Source: Acinetobacter baumannii
GTDB lineage: Bacteria; Pseudomonadota; Gammaproteobacteria; Pseudomonadales; Moraxellaceae
NCBI RefSeq assembly: GCF_016508585.1
Contig: NZ_JADVOP010000022.1
Location: 1 to 64,000 of the forward strand
DNA: 64,000 nucleotides
Reading direction: 5' to 3'
The notes below the pieces were generated by a model. It was given only the letters and a program-made list of their open reading frames with translations. It had not been told where the DNA came from and did not search any database. Of the stretch, positions 28,058 through 38,587 are shown piece by piece; positions within the stretch are counted from its first letter, which is position 1; the number at the start of each line of letters is the position of its first letter. The position numbers and the translations under genes are program-made.

Positions 28058-29167
28058 TCAATCATTAAAACTATTCTGATCGACCATATCAACATATTCA
28101 ATATAACCACGCCCTTCTACGGCATGCTCTAGATATTGCCCTGCAAAATTGTAGGCACTGGCATAGCCGCGACCGTGACCATAACGATAAGGACTGTCAA
28201 TTTCAGCAGTAATCTCTAATACAAGTTCATCTACATCATTATGAACTGTCCAACTAAATAGACGTGGTAATCTCATCTTATGGCCGTCTGGAGCAACATA
28301 GTCGTCGACATCATGTGCGATCACTTTAAATTCTACGCGTGTATACACTTCAGCAGGGCGATCAGTATGTCGTATATGTAAGGTATACGCAGCAGCTTTT
28401 CCAAGCACATCAACTTTGGTTAACAGTAATTGTGTTGTACTGTCCAAATTAATGATTTGATAGGTAAAGAATGTTAAAGGAATTTTATTGTGCTCCTTAA
28501 GTAATGTTTTTGAAAGATTATATGGACCGACTGCACGGGCATATTCATACGTGCATAATCCTTCTGTAAGCGTACATTCACCTTGATATTCTAATTTTCC
28601 TTTAAAGCGGCTTAAAAGACTAAAATGATCGTAAACCGATGATTTTACGAACCATGACGCATGATCGGAAACATTTAAATCGAATTCAAAATCTAGTCCA
28701 CAATAATGTCCTTGCAGATGAATATAAGGCAATTGACCAGAAATTGTGACTTCTTCTCCTAAAGCTATCAGATTATCTGAATCAGAAATATGCGTTTCTT
28801 GTGGAATCATATAGGCTTTGAGTAAATGCCGTTCCAAGGCTGCTGTACTGGAAAAGAGGGTAGCAGATCGTCGAGGATCTCCATGGGTAATCGCGTCATG
28901 ATCAAAAGCCAAAACACCTGGCGTACCGATAAAAATCATAATATTTAAGTAGCGATGTGGTTCAGGCAATAAGGGAAAGAAAATTCCATAGTGAGTCCAG
29001 GAATAAAATTTATCATCTACTCGAGGGTGAATGATGTCTGCATCTGAAAATGGTAAAGTTGAATATTTAACAGCTTGATCAAGCAAAGCTTGTCCCAAAA
29101 GCAAACTCTTTCCAGAAAACTTACTCAATAATGAAAATTTAGGGAGTATTTTGTTCATTGTATTCAA
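28058..29167 (-). CDS. Conserved hypothetical protein, 369 residues (tentatively DUF6670-like)
   Basis: 369 residues, no signal peptide or membrane helix, rich in beta-strand with many aromatic residues. Noted blocks: HPRVDDKFYSWTHYGIFFP (about 47-65), GTPGVLAFDHDAI, QGHYCGLDFEFDLNVSD, YARAVGPYN and the C-terminal GHGRGYASAYNFAGQYLEH. The pattern of paired beta-halves with a central HYCGLDFEF recalls lipocalin-like AttH/CrtC folds and a domain of unknown function I associate with Acinetobacter (DUF6670), but I cannot confirm this. It stands alone. Function unknown. Confidence 0.65.
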   Translation of the reverse strand: MNTMNKILPKFSLLSKFSGKSLLLGQALLDQAVKYSTLPFSDADIIHPRVDDKFYSWTHYGIFFPLLPEPHRYLNIMIFIGTPGVLAFDHDAITHGDPRRSATLFSSTAALERHLLKAYMIPQETHISDSDNLIALGEEVTISGQLPYIHLQGHYCGLDFEFDLNVSDHASWFVKSSVYDHFSLLSRFKGKLEYQGECTLTEGLCTYEYARAVGPYNLSKTLLKEHNKIPLTFFTYQIINLDSTTQLLLTKVDVLGKAAAYTLHIRHTDRPAEVYTRVEFKVIAHDVDDYVAPDGHKMRLPRLFSWTVHNDVDELVLEITAEIDSPYRYGHGRGYASAYNFAGQYLEHAVEGRGYIEYVDMVDQNSFND

Positions 29168-29478
29168 CTAAATTCTGTCATTTTTTTATCCTAGGGTGAA
29201 TCGTATAGGCTCAGAATTGGAGTTTGGGACAAGTTTTATGCTTTACAGGACATCACGGATTTATTTTGTCTGACAATCTTATGCAAATGATAAACTAGCA
29301 CAATGGGCTAAAATAAAAGATGCGGGATTGATTGACACTGTGGTTAAGCTGATTGAGCAGATAAGATCATTCAGTCGTGATGCAACCAAGATGAATTCAC
29401 AGAAGTACTTCATCTTAAATGATTATTCAAGTTGGGAATGAGTATATATATTGGTATGAACCAAGGTTGTTAAATTGA
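29168..29478. other. Intergenic region with a start-less open frame
   Basis: 311 bp between two minus-strand genes. On the plus strand 29274-29441 is open for 55 codons and would encode a sensible helical peptide (LAQWAKIKDAGLIDTVV, later IRSFSRDATKM), but it begins right after an in-frame stop and has no proper start codon, so it may be the tail of a decayed gene. The rest, upstream of the hypothetical gene, is AT-rich and presumably holds its promoter. Confidence 0.3.
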
Positions 29479-30018
29479 CTAATTTACATCGGGAGTCCAG
29501 GTCTTTTTTTTATCATCATACTGATATTGAACTTTGTCCGTATAAGTAGAATCAAAAGATGTAAATGAACGCTCTTTTTTAATGCTAAAACAGTTTCGGA
29601 TATTGCTATAAGTTTCATGGGTACCCGGATGATCACCATCAAATTGCGACCCCATCAAACACAGTTTTGGGTCGTTTAAGGAAAATGTATAAGATGGTTT
29701 CTTTTTCACATCGCCTTGGTTATCTTCCCATCCGGTAAATTGATAATTGAGTGGGTAGGCAATACCGGTTTGGGTATCCAATGCAATCATTTCCAGTGAG
29801 TCAGAAGTGCCTGTATTCAACAGGATGTATTTTTTATCAAAATTAGCCTTCATGCCTTTAAGTGCAGTTTTATATTTGGCCACATTGGCTTTAGAGCAAT
29901 AATTGCCATTAAAATAATCGCTATTACACTCGGATACTTTTTTAAAAGGGACATTGGCATATGGGATCGAAAGACAACAACCTGAAATTATGAGGAATGC
30001 CATCAGCTGTATTTTCAT
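29479..30018 (-). CDS. Putative lipoprotein of unknown function
   Basis: 179 residues from ATG 30018, preceded by GGTGAAAAT; a TTG at 30054 would add 12 residues without a ribosome binding site. Seen: a short lipoprotein signal with lipobox ISGC (Cys14), so the mature protein is lipid-anchored. The mature part has four further Cys (in SECNSDYFNGNYCSKA, KLCLMG and IRNCF), probably disulfide-bonded. No known domain recognised. It lies downstream of a terminator for the asparaginase gene, so it is probably transcribed on its own. Confidence 0.6.
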   Translation of the reverse strand: MKIQLMAFLIISGCCLSIPYANVPFKKVSECNSDYFNGNYCSKANVAKYKTALKGMKANFDKKYILLNTGTSDSLEMIALDTQTGIAYPLNYQFTGWEDNQGDVKKKPSYTFSLNDPKLCLMGSQFDGDHPGTHETYSNIRNCFSIKKERSFTSFDSTYTDKVQYQYDDKKKTWTPDVN

Positions 30019-30078
30019 TATTTTCACCAAAATGTTGTTGTGGTTTTTGCTCAATATTTATTTTAACAATCATCATCA

Positions 30079-30121
30079 AAAATGCCACATATTGGCGATG
30101 CTAAACATCTCAATATGCGGC
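30079..30121 (-). terminator. Terminator after the asparaginase gene
   Basis: On the minus strand an 11-bp stem with one G-U pair (30111-30121 with 30084-30094) is followed by a CATTTTT tail. It starts 20 nt after the asparaginase stop codon. Confidence 0.7.
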
Positions 30122-30140
30122 AAGTATTTAAACTAAAGAA

Positions 30141-31211
<1,071 letters not shown>

Positions 31212-31442
31212 TCAGTCTTTGTTCTGATCATAAGCATTTTTTATGCCAGTTTTAAATCTATATAAATATTGGGGTGTTGCCCATACTTATTTAAAAATGC
31301 AACTTTCTAAATAATCATTCAAATTTATAGTTGCATACTCTTAAAACGAGATAAAGTCACCGTCAGCATGATTTTTCAGCATTCGATGAGTAGATTGTGC
31401 AATATATCGGCAACAGTGTTGTTTTAAGACATCTTGATCTAT

Positions 31443-31473
31443 TAAAAAAAGGCATTCAAAAATGAATGCCTTT
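31443..31473 (-). terminator. Terminator after the alaA-like gene
   Basis: On the minus strand: GGCATTC (31470-31464), 6-nt loop, GAATGCC (31457-31451), followed by seven T. It lies about 25 nt after the aminotransferase stop. Confidence 0.85.
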
Positions 31474-31497
31474 GGATATGTTTAAGATTGGAGATAA

Positions 31498-32733
31498 TTA
31501 ACGCATTTTAGCCAGAAAACGGCTTAAACGGTTCATGGCCTCACGCAATTCGTTTTCAGCAGGCAGGAAAACCACACGGAAATGATCAGGCGTAGGCCAG
31601 TTAAAACCTGTACCTTGTACCAGTAAAACTTTTTCAGCTTTCAAGAAATCTAACATGAATTTTTCATCATCTTCGATTGGATAAATTTCTGGGTCAAGTT
31701 TAGGGAAACAGTACATTGCGCCTTCAGGTTTTACACAAGATACCCCTGGAATGTCATTCAACATTTCCCATGCAATATTACGCTGTTCGTACAAACGACC
31801 ACCAGGGCGAATCAAGTCATTAATTGACTGATAACCTCCCAAAGCCGTTTGAATCGCATATTGTGCTTGATGGTTGGCACACAGGCGCATCGACGCAAGC
31901 ATGTCTAAACCTTCAATATAATCTGCAGCACGTGATTTATCACCTGTAATTGCCATCCAACCTGAACGGTAACCTGCAATACGATATGCTTTGGATAAAC
32001 CATTGAAAGAAATACATAACTGATTTCCTGCCAGAGCAGCGACAGAGACGTGTTCGATGCCGTCATAGACGATTTTGTCGTAAATCTCGTCAGCAAATAA
32101 AATCAAATCATATTTTTTAGCCAGTGCAACAATTTGTTCCAATACATGGCGCGGATAGACTGAGCCTGTCGGGTTATTCGGGTTAATGACCACAATCCCA
32201 CGGGTATTGGGCGTGATTTTACTTTCCATGTCGGCAATATCTGGATACCAATAGTTTTGATCATCACACTTATAATGGATCGCAGTACCGCCAGAAAGAT
32301 TTACTGCGGCTGTCCATAATGGATAATCAGGCATAGGAACCAGCATTTCATCGCCATCATCCAATAAGCCCTGCATTGCCATCACGATCAGTTCAGACAC
32401 ACCGTTACCGATATAGACATCTTTGACATGTAAGTCCAGAATGCCTTTCTGCTGGTAATACTGACAAATGGCCTTGCGGGCAGGGAAAATACCCTTTGAG
32501 TCGGTATAGCCTACAGCATTTGGTAAGTTTAAAGCCACATCGTTGATAATTTCTTGAGGGGCTTCAAAGCCGAACGGGGCGGGATTTCCAATATTCAGCT
32601 TAATAATTTTGTGACCGGTTTCTTCCATCTCATTGGCCGCTCGTAACACTGGTCCACGAATGTCGTAGCAAACATGCTCTAGCTTTGACGATTTTTTGAT
32701 TTCGCGTGGGGTTGTGTTACCTAAAACGGACAT
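31498..32733 (-). CDS. alaA: Class I/II aminotransferase, AlaA-like (glutamate-pyruvate)
   Basis: 411 residues from ATG 32733, with GGATAAG just upstream; a TTG four codons further out is less likely. PLP-dependent fold-type I enzyme that makes alanine from pyruvate and glutamate. Seen: NIGNPAPFGFEAP near the N-terminus, INPNNPTGSVYPR (substrate-binding Asn), DEIYDKIVYDG, the PLP lysine in SFNGLSKAYRIAGYRSGW and VVFLPAENELREAM at the C-terminus. These blocks are those of E. coli AlaA (YfbQ). It stands alone, with msrB divergent about 150 bp away. Confidence 0.92.
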   Translation of the reverse strand: MSVLGNTTPREIKKSSKLEHVCYDIRGPVLRAANEMEETGHKIIKLNIGNPAPFGFEAPQEIINDVALNLPNAVGYTDSKGIFPARKAICQYYQQKGILDLHVKDVYIGNGVSELIVMAMQGLLDDGDEMLVPMPDYPLWTAAVNLSGGTAIHYKCDDQNYWYPDIADMESKITPNTRGIVVINPNNPTGSVYPRHVLEQIVALAKKYDLILFADEIYDKIVYDGIEHVSVAALAGNQLCISFNGLSKAYRIAGYRSGWMAITGDKSRAADYIEGLDMLASMRLCANHQAQYAIQTALGGYQSINDLIRPGGRLYEQRNIAWEMLNDIPGVSCVKPEGAMYCFPKLDPEIYPIEDDEKFMLDFLKAEKVLLVQGTGFNWPTPDHFRVVFLPAENELREAMNRLSRFLAKMR

Positions 32734-32881
32734 AATCTTATCCAATTATTCTGAGTTAAAAATATAGATTACTGAAATATCACAATCTATGTTGAAATTT
32801 AGCTAGAATTTTTCCAAGCTCTAGCGTAAATATGGAAGTACTGAAGCATGACATTGAATGTCAAAGATTTAAAGGAGTTTA

Positions 32882-33304
32882 ATGATGGGAAAACTCAATA
32901 AAACAGACCGAGAATGGCAAAGAGAGTTATCACCTGAGGAATTTAGAATTACCCGACAAAAGGGCACAGAGGCTCCTTTTACAGGCAAATATTGGAATAC
33001 CAAACAGCATGGAACCTATGTTTGTCGATGCTGTGGTACAGAATTATTCAACTCAGACACCAAATACGACAGTGGTTGCGGATGGCCAAGTTTTTTTAAG
33101 CCGATTAATAATAGTGTTATAGAAGAACAAGATGATCACTCTCATGGGATGGATCGTGTTGAAATTATATGCCATCATTGCGATGCACATTTGGGACATG
33201 TGTTTGAAGATGGACCACAACCGACGGGCTTACGCTATTGCGTAAATTCCGCTTCTTTAGAACTAAAATCACAAGAAAAAGGCGATGAGGAAACGTATCC
33301 ATGA
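32882..33304 (+). CDS. msrB: Peptide-methionine (R)-S-oxide reductase MsrB
   Basis: 140 residues. Reduces the R-epimer of methionine sulfoxide in proteins, using thioredoxin. Seen: zinc-binding pairs Cys48/Cys51 and Cys97/Cys100, SGCGWPSFF (Cys66, likely resolving) and the catalytic [11 protein letters not shown] (Cys120). Length is typical for a stand-alone cytoplasmic MsrB without signal peptide. AAAGGAG lies 5 nt upstream of the ATG. Its TGA overlaps the ATG of the glutathione peroxidase gene (ATGA), so the two are translationally coupled as an oxidative-repair pair. Confidence 0.97.
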   Translation: MMGKLNKTDREWQRELSPEEFRITRQKGTEAPFTGKYWNTKQHGTYVCRCCGTELFNSDTKYDSGCGWPSFFKPINNSVIEEQDDHSHGMDRVEIICHHCDAHLGHVFEDGPQPTGLRYCVNSASLELKSQEKGDEETYP

Positions 33305-33783
33305 CCAACATTTATCAGTTCGAGGCTGAGTTGTTAGAGGGTGAAAATAAATCTTTTTCAGATTTCGAAGGAAAAGTTTTATTGATTGTCAATACTGCAA
33401 GTAAATGTGGTTTCACTCCACAGTTTGCAGGATTAGAAAAACTTTATGAAAAATATAAAGATCAGGGACTTGAAGTTCTAGGTTTTCCTTGCAACCAATT
33501 TGGTGGGCAAGATCCGGGTACCAATGAACAAATTGGCAGTTACTGCCAGCGTAACTATGGTGTTTCATTTCCTATGTTCGCAAAAGTGAATGTAAAGGGA
33601 CCGGAAGCACATGTGATTTTCCGTTATTTAACCAATAACAGTAAAGGTATTTTGGGGAATGGCATTAAATGGAATTTCACGAAATTCTTGATCAATAAAA
33701 AAGGAGAAGTGATCAACCGTTATGCGCCAACAACCAAACCCGAAGATATTGAGCAAGACATCGAAAAAGCCTTGGCTGAATAA
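33301..33783 (+). CDS. Glutathione peroxidase family protein (cysteine type)
   Basis: 160 residues. Reduces hydroperoxides with thioredoxin or glutathione. Seen: [12 protein letters not shown] with the peroxidatic Cys36 (Cys, not selenocysteine), [12 protein letters not shown] containing the catalytic Gln, and WNFTKFL with the catalytic Trp. No signal peptide, so cytoplasmic (BtuE type). The start overlaps the msrB stop by 4 nt. The next gene, araC-like, begins 62 nt before this stop if its first ATG is used. Confidence 0.95.
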   Translation: MTNIYQFEAELLEGENKSFSDFEGKVLLIVNTASKCGFTPQFAGLEKLYEKYKDQGLEVLGFPCNQFGGQDPGTNEQIGSYCQRNYGVSFPMFAKVNVKGPEAHVIFRYLTNNSKGILGNGIKWNFTKFLINKKGEVINRYAPTTKPEDIEQDIEKALAE

Positions 33784-34687
33784 TCAGTGCGTATCTCAGT
33801 CCGATTGCTCAGATGATGTATTTAAAAAGAGTACGGTTGAATTTTGGAGTGATCCGCGAATGCCCTATGTTGAAACACGTAGGGCATGTCAAAGTCGGGT
33901 GTGCTATAAATCCCATAGCCATCCCACCTTTTCAATTGGGGCTGTAGACTGTGGTATCAGTCGATTCAGCAGTTATTTTGCTCAGGATGAACAAATACAG
34001 ACAGGTAGTTTGGTTGTTATTCCCGCAGAAATTGAACATTCCTGCAATCCACTGGAAAATCAGGCGTGGAGCTATCAAATGATGCATCTCGATGCACATT
34101 GGGTTGCCCAACTGTTTTCAGAATTGATCGAGGATATTGAACAGCTTTATCCTCAGCATATTCCACTATTAAAGCCTCAGATTATTCATCATCCAGACGC
34201 CTATCAGTCTTTCACGCAACTCAATCAGGTACTATTTGATCCATCTACAGCAATTTCCTTAAAACAGCAAAAATTAGTCGAGGTCCTGTCTGAAATTTTG
34301 CTTTCACATTTTGAGTTGAATCTTTTAAAACAATCTGAATATTTTCAAAAATATTTGAGTAGAGTGATTGCTTATATTGAAACTAGCCAGCATATGCTTT
34401 CTTTGGATCAACTTAGCCAAACTGTGGGAATCAGCCGTTATGCGATCATTCGGCTATTTAAGAATAATTTTGGTCTTACACCACATGCTTACCAACTGAA
34501 TCAAAAAATAAATACTGCCAGAAGCCTTTTAAAGTCGGGTGAAACAATCGTTCAGATTGCGCATGCTTTGGGATTTAACGATCAAAGCCATTTTCATCAT
34601 GTGTTTAAAGCCCACACAGGCATAACACCGAAACAGTTTCAAATCCAATTTCCGAGCGCATCATTGCGCAATTTTTTACAAGATTAG
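33722..34687 (+). CDS. AraC family transcriptional regulator
   Basis: 321 residues from the first ATG. Seen: an N-terminal cupin-like sensing domain (about 45-190, [14 protein letters not shown] and [11 protein letters not shown]) and two C-terminal helix-turn-helix motifs ([20 protein letters not shown] and [20 protein letters not shown]) with the AraC signature near the end. The first ATG lies inside the peroxidase gene; the conserved protein begins around EFWSDPRMP, so a later start such as ATG 33860 is possible. It sits just upstream of a LysE exporter gene on the same strand, which it may control; AraC-LysE pairs are common. Confidence 0.9.
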   Translation: MRQQPNPKILSKTSKKPWLNNQCVSQSDCSDDVFKKSTVEFWSDPRMPYVETRRACQSRVCYKSHSHPTFSIGAVDCGISRFSSYFAQDEQIQTGSLVVIPAEIEHSCNPLENQAWSYQMMHLDAHWVAQLFSELIEDIEQLYPQHIPLLKPQIIHHPDAYQSFTQLNQVLFDPSTAISLKQQKLVEVLSEILLSHFELNLLKQSEYFQKYLSRVIAYIETSQHMLSLDQLSQTVGISRYAIIRLFKNNFGLTPHAYQLNQKINTARSLLKSGETIVQIAHALGFNDQSHFHHVFKAHTGITPKQFQIQFPSASLRNFLQD

Positions 34688-34735
34688 ATGGTCAGAAAAT
34701 ATTTAAGCTGATTTAAATATTTTTGGAATTGGCTA

Positions 34736-35356
34736 ATGGAATTGTTTTTAGTTGTTGCAGTCACACATTTTATTGCTTTACTTTCTCCTGGACCTGATTT
34801 TTTTCTGATTTTAACCACTTTATTCAGAGAAGGACGGCATGCTGCAAGATGTGTATGCCTGGGTATTGTATGCGGCAACATTGTGGTGATTGGATTCGTC
34901 TTTGTTTCACTGTTTATGCTGGGGCAACTCAATCATGGCATTCTGGATGTGGTGAAATGGGGGGGCACGATTTATTTAAGCTATCTGTCCTATCGGTGTT
35001 TTGCATATGCATGGCATGCTGATTTTACTCCTGATACTCAAATGGACAGTGGTGGCCAGAAAGTCTCAGAAAAACTAAAATTACTCTTTTATGGTATTCA
35101 ATCCAGTGTTTTAAATCCTAAAAATATTCTTTTTTACGCTACGATCATTTTAGCAATCTATCAACCCTATGCGGCTTGGAAACTATGCTTGGTCAGTGTA
35201 TGGATGGTCTGTGTAGTATTGTTTTGGAATCTATGGTTAATTCGTCTGATGAGCCACAAAAGGGCATTAAATTGGTTTCAATCGAAAATAAAAATGATTT
35301 ATTCGCTCTCTGGTTTATGTTTTGCCTTATTTGCCGGGGTGTTGTTGTTTAACTGA
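34736..35356 (+). CDS. LysE family amino-acid exporter
   Basis: 206 residues with about six hydrophobic segments. The N-terminus FIALLSPGPDFFLI is the RhtB/LysE signature, and the GxxxG-rich second segment follows. Family members export amino acids such as threonine, homoserine or lysine through the inner membrane by proton antiport. The gene lies 48 nt after the AraC-type regulator and is convergent with the RND pump. Substrate unknown. Confidence 0.9.
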   Translation: MELFLVVAVTHFIALLSPGPDFFLILTTLFREGRHAARCVCLGIVCGNIVVIGFVFVSLFMLGQLNHGILDVVKWGGTIYLSYLSYRCFAYAWHADFTPDTQMDSGGQKVSEKLKLLFYGIQSSVLNPKNILFYATIILAIYQPYAAWKLCLVSVWMVCVVLFWNLWLIRLMSHKRALNWFQSKIKMIYSLSGLCFALFAGVLLFN

Positions 35357-35364
35357 TTAAAAAT

Positions 35365-35391
35365 GCCGTTCCAGACTTGATTTGGAACGGC
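35365..35391. terminator. Terminator between lysE-like and RND permease genes
   Basis: Perfect 9-bp stem GCCGTTCCA / TGGAACGGC with a 9-nt loop between two convergent stop codons. It is preceded by an A-run; on the plus strand the T-run is weak, so it may act mainly for the minus strand. Confidence 0.65.
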
Positions 35392-35427
35392 TGTAGATGA
35401 CGGGTATTTTTTTTCACACCTCATTTA

Positions 35428-38400
35428 TCAATGTGGGTGTATAGTGCTTGAAGATTTAGCCATTTTGTTACGCTTAAACAGTTTGTTGTGGATATCATCA
35501 ATAAAGGTGTATACCACTGGGATCACCAATAATGACAGGAACGTACTGGTGATCAGACCACCTATCACAGAAATTGCCATTGGTGCCCTAAAGCTTGGAT
35601 CAGTTCCGATACCCAACGCAATTGGCAACATTCCTGCACCCATCGCTAAAGTTGTCATAATGATAGGCCGCGCACGTTTATGACAGGCATCGAGGAGTGC
35701 ATTGATACGGGAATACTGCCGTTCACTGCGGGCGATGATGGCATAATCCACCAATAAGATGGAGTTCTTACTGGCAATGCCCATCAACATAATCAAACCG
35801 ATCAGACTTGGCATGGAAAAACTGCTCTTTGCCAGAAGCAATAATACAAATGCACCGCCCAGTGATAAAGGCAAAGCCACTAAAATTGTGATGGGCTGCA
35901 AGAAGTCTTTAAACAGTAATACCAGTACCACATAGATGCAAAGTACACCCGTTAACATGGCGAGACCAAAGCTCTCAAATAACTGTTGCATCACATCGGC
36001 ATCGCCAAGGTTGGTACGTTTTACCGAAGGCGGTAAGTTTTTAATGGTCGGTAACTGTTCCACTGCATTGGCAACATCCCCAAGAGGTTGATCATTCAGT
36101 TCGATATTGAAGTTAATGTTCCGTAAGCGATTAAAACGGTCAATTTGCGAAGGACCACTTTCAATATTAACCTGAGCAATCGTACCGAGCATCACAGGAC
36201 CTTTACTGCCTGTAATCATCAAGCGCTTAATCAGGTCTTGATCCTGACGTGCTGATAAAGGCAGTTTGATCACGATGGGAATCTGTCGCTGAGAAAGATT
36301 TAATTTTGCTAGGTTTTGATCAAAATCACCGGCTGTAGCGATGCGGACAGTTTCAGCAATATTTTGTGTCGTGATGCCTAAATCGGCAGCTTTTGCAAAA
36401 TCAGGACGTATTACTAATTCCGGGCGAATCAAGGCTGCACTGGAGGTAATACTGCCAATATTGGGAATAGTGCGAATTTCTCGTTCGACTTGACGTGCTG
36501 TACTGATCAGAACATCAGGGTCATCTCCGGAAAGTGCAATCTGATATTGACTGTTATTGCCCGCAATACCTACTTGAATGCGTGCGCCGGGAAGTGGAGC
36601 TAAACGTTGACGTATATCGTTTTCAATTTTTTGCAGACTCGCAGAACGATCGGAGCGATCAGTGACTTGAATGGTTAATGTGGCTTTCCGGGGTTCACTG
36701 GATGCACCACCAGAAAATGGATCAGTTCCAGAAGATCCTCCCCCAATTGTGGTGTATACACTTTTAATTTCGGGATGGTCTGTGATTAAATTACGTGCAT
36801 ATTCAGCGGCTTTCAAGGTGTCAGGAAACTGGGAGCCAGGTGGTAACTCTACACGTACTTGAGTTTGTCCAGTATCTGGGGGTGGCACAAAGCCCGTTGG
36901 CAAGAGGGGAATCAGCATAATGGAGCCGACAAAAAATAAAATGGCACTCCCCAAGGTGATCCAACGGTGATTTAAACACCATGTGACCATTCGCATATAG
37001 GCTTGCATAAAGCGCCCGTCTTTTGCTCGATCATGTGCCAACTCAAGATCACCCTGATCATTGAGAGGTTGTATCGGTTTCACTTGTGCTTGTGGTTCTT
37101 CTATTTTACCGATCCATGGTTTAAGAATATAAGCCGACATCATTGGTGTCAGCAAACGTGCCACAAGAAGTGAAGCAAAGATGGCTAATGAAGCAGTCCA
37201 GCCAAATTGAACGAAGAATTTGCCTGCGATACCGCTCATAAATGCTGTCGGTAAAAACACTGCAATCAGGGTAAATGTTGTGGCAATGACGGCTAGACCA
37301 ATCTCATCAGCGGCTTCCATTGCAGCTTCATAGGGTGTTTTCCCCATCCTGAGATGACGGATGATATTTTCAATTTCAACAATAGCATCATCCACTAAAA
37401 TTCCGACCACCAATGACATCGCCAAAAGTGTGACAGTATTTAAGCTGAAACCCAGATAGTACATACCGATCAAAGCGGGTAGGATTGACAAGGGGAGTGC
37501 TGTTGCAGCAATGATCGTTGCCCGCCAATCTCTTAAAAACAGCCATACTACCAAAATGGCAAGAATTGCACCTTCATACAACAAAGACATAGAACCTTTA
37601 TAGTTATCCACCACAGGATTAACAAAGTTAAATGCTTCGGTAATCTTGATGTCTGGGTGAGCTGCTTTTAACTGATTCAAGGCTGCTTTGACCCCTATTT
37701 CAACATCAACCTCACTTGCGCCTTTACTTCGTGTAATTTCGAACCCAATCACTGGATGACCGTTTAATAAAGCGGCAGAACGTCGTTCAGCAATCCCATC
37801 ACGCACACTAGCAACCTGATCAAGGCGGATATGCCTACCATCACTCAGCGCAATATCCATGTCACCAATTTCAGCAGCAGTTTTAACGGTAGCAATGGTA
37901 CGAATAGATTGTTCACTGCCTCCAATTTTCGTTTGACCACCTGAGGCTTCCTGCTGAATCAAACGTAGTTGACGGGTAATGTCTGTCGCAGTGGCATTGA
38001 GTGCCAGAAGTTTTTCGGGATCAAGTTCAACTTCAACCTGACGGGTAACTCCACCAACACGGGAAACGGCACCCACACCTTTGACTTTTAACATGGCACG
38101 GGCAATGTCGTAATCAACAAACCAAGACAGCGTTTCTTCATCCATTCGTGGTGACTGAATGGTATAGGTTAAGATTGGTGAACCGGATAAATTGATTTTA
38201 CTGACAATAGGGTCACGTAAATCCGCAGGTAAATCTGAACGCACTTGTGAAACGGCATTACGGACATCATCGACAGCTTCCTGCAAAGGTTTTTCGAGCT
38301 GAAACTCGGCAGTAATGACCACTACACCATCTTGGATGTTGGTATATTGATTTTTAAGTCCTTGCAAAGTTGCAATTGAATTTTCAATTTTACGTGCCAC

Positions 38401-38586
38401 TTCAGTTTCAAGCTGCGGTGGCGCAGCGCCTGGCAAAGCTGCTGTAACAGTGACCATTGGCAATTCTATATCAGGGAACTGTTGTATTTTCATCCAATGG
38501 AAACACATCAAACCTGCCAAGCCCAACATGATAAAAAGTAAAATGCCAGGGATAGGATTTTTAATTGACCAAGCAGAGAAATTCAT
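35428..38586 (-). CDS. RND efflux transporter permease (AcrB/MdtB-type)
   Basis: 1052 residues of the HAE1-type resistance-nodulation-division family; a trimeric inner-membrane proton antiporter that drives drugs and other amphiphiles through a tripartite pump. Seen: N-terminal helix followed by FPDIELPMVTVTAALPGAAPPQLE, twelve hydrophobic segments in two repeats, the proton-relay pair in GILVDDAIVEIENI (two Asp), and the Lys in GIASKNSILLVDYA. Two large periplasmic loops are present. Directly downstream of, and 1 nt from, its adaptor gene. No outer-membrane factor gene is nearby, so it probably shares one. Confidence 0.94.
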   Translation of the reverse strand: MNFSAWSIKNPIPGILLFIMLGLAGLMCFHWMKIQQFPDIELPMVTVTAALPGAAPPQLETEVARKIENSIATLQGLKNQYTNIQDGVVVITAEFQLEKPLQEAVDDVRNAVSQVRSDLPADLRDPIVSKINLSGSPILTYTIQSPRMDEETLSWFVDYDIARAMLKVKGVGAVSRVGGVTRQVEVELDPEKLLALNATATDITRQLRLIQQEASGGQTKIGGSEQSIRTIATVKTAAEIGDMDIALSDGRHIRLDQVASVRDGIAERRSAALLNGHPVIGFEITRSKGASEVDVEIGVKAALNQLKAAHPDIKITEAFNFVNPVVDNYKGSMSLLYEGAILAILVVWLFLRDWRATIIAATALPLSILPALIGMYYLGFSLNTVTLLAMSLVVGILVDDAIVEIENIIRHLRMGKTPYEAAMEAADEIGLAVIATTFTLIAVFLPTAFMSGIAGKFFVQFGWTASLAIFASLLVARLLTPMMSAYILKPWIGKIEEPQAQVKPIQPLNDQGDLELAHDRAKDGRFMQAYMRMVTWCLNHRWITLGSAILFFVGSIMLIPLLPTGFVPPPDTGQTQVRVELPPGSQFPDTLKAAEYARNLITDHPEIKSVYTTIGGGSSGTDPFSGGASSEPRKATLTIQVTDRSDRSASLQKIENDIRQRLAPLPGARIQVGIAGNNSQYQIALSGDDPDVLISTARQVEREIRTIPNIGSITSSAALIRPELVIRPDFAKAADLGITTQNIAETVRIATAGDFDQNLAKLNLSQRQIPIVIKLPLSARQDQDLIKRLMITGSKGPVMLGTIAQVNIESGPSQIDRFNRLRNINFNIELNDQPLGDVANAVEQLPTIKNLPPSVKRTNLGDADVMQQLFESFGLAMLTGVLCIYVVLVLLFKDFLQPITILVALPLSLGGAFVLLLLAKSSFSMPSLIGLIMLMGIASKNSILLVDYAIIARSERQYSRINALLDACHKRARPIIMTTLAMGAGMLPIALGIGTDPSFRAPMAISVIGGLITSTFLSLLVIPVVYTFIDDIHNKLFKRNKMAKSSSTIHPH

Positions 38587-38587
38587 A

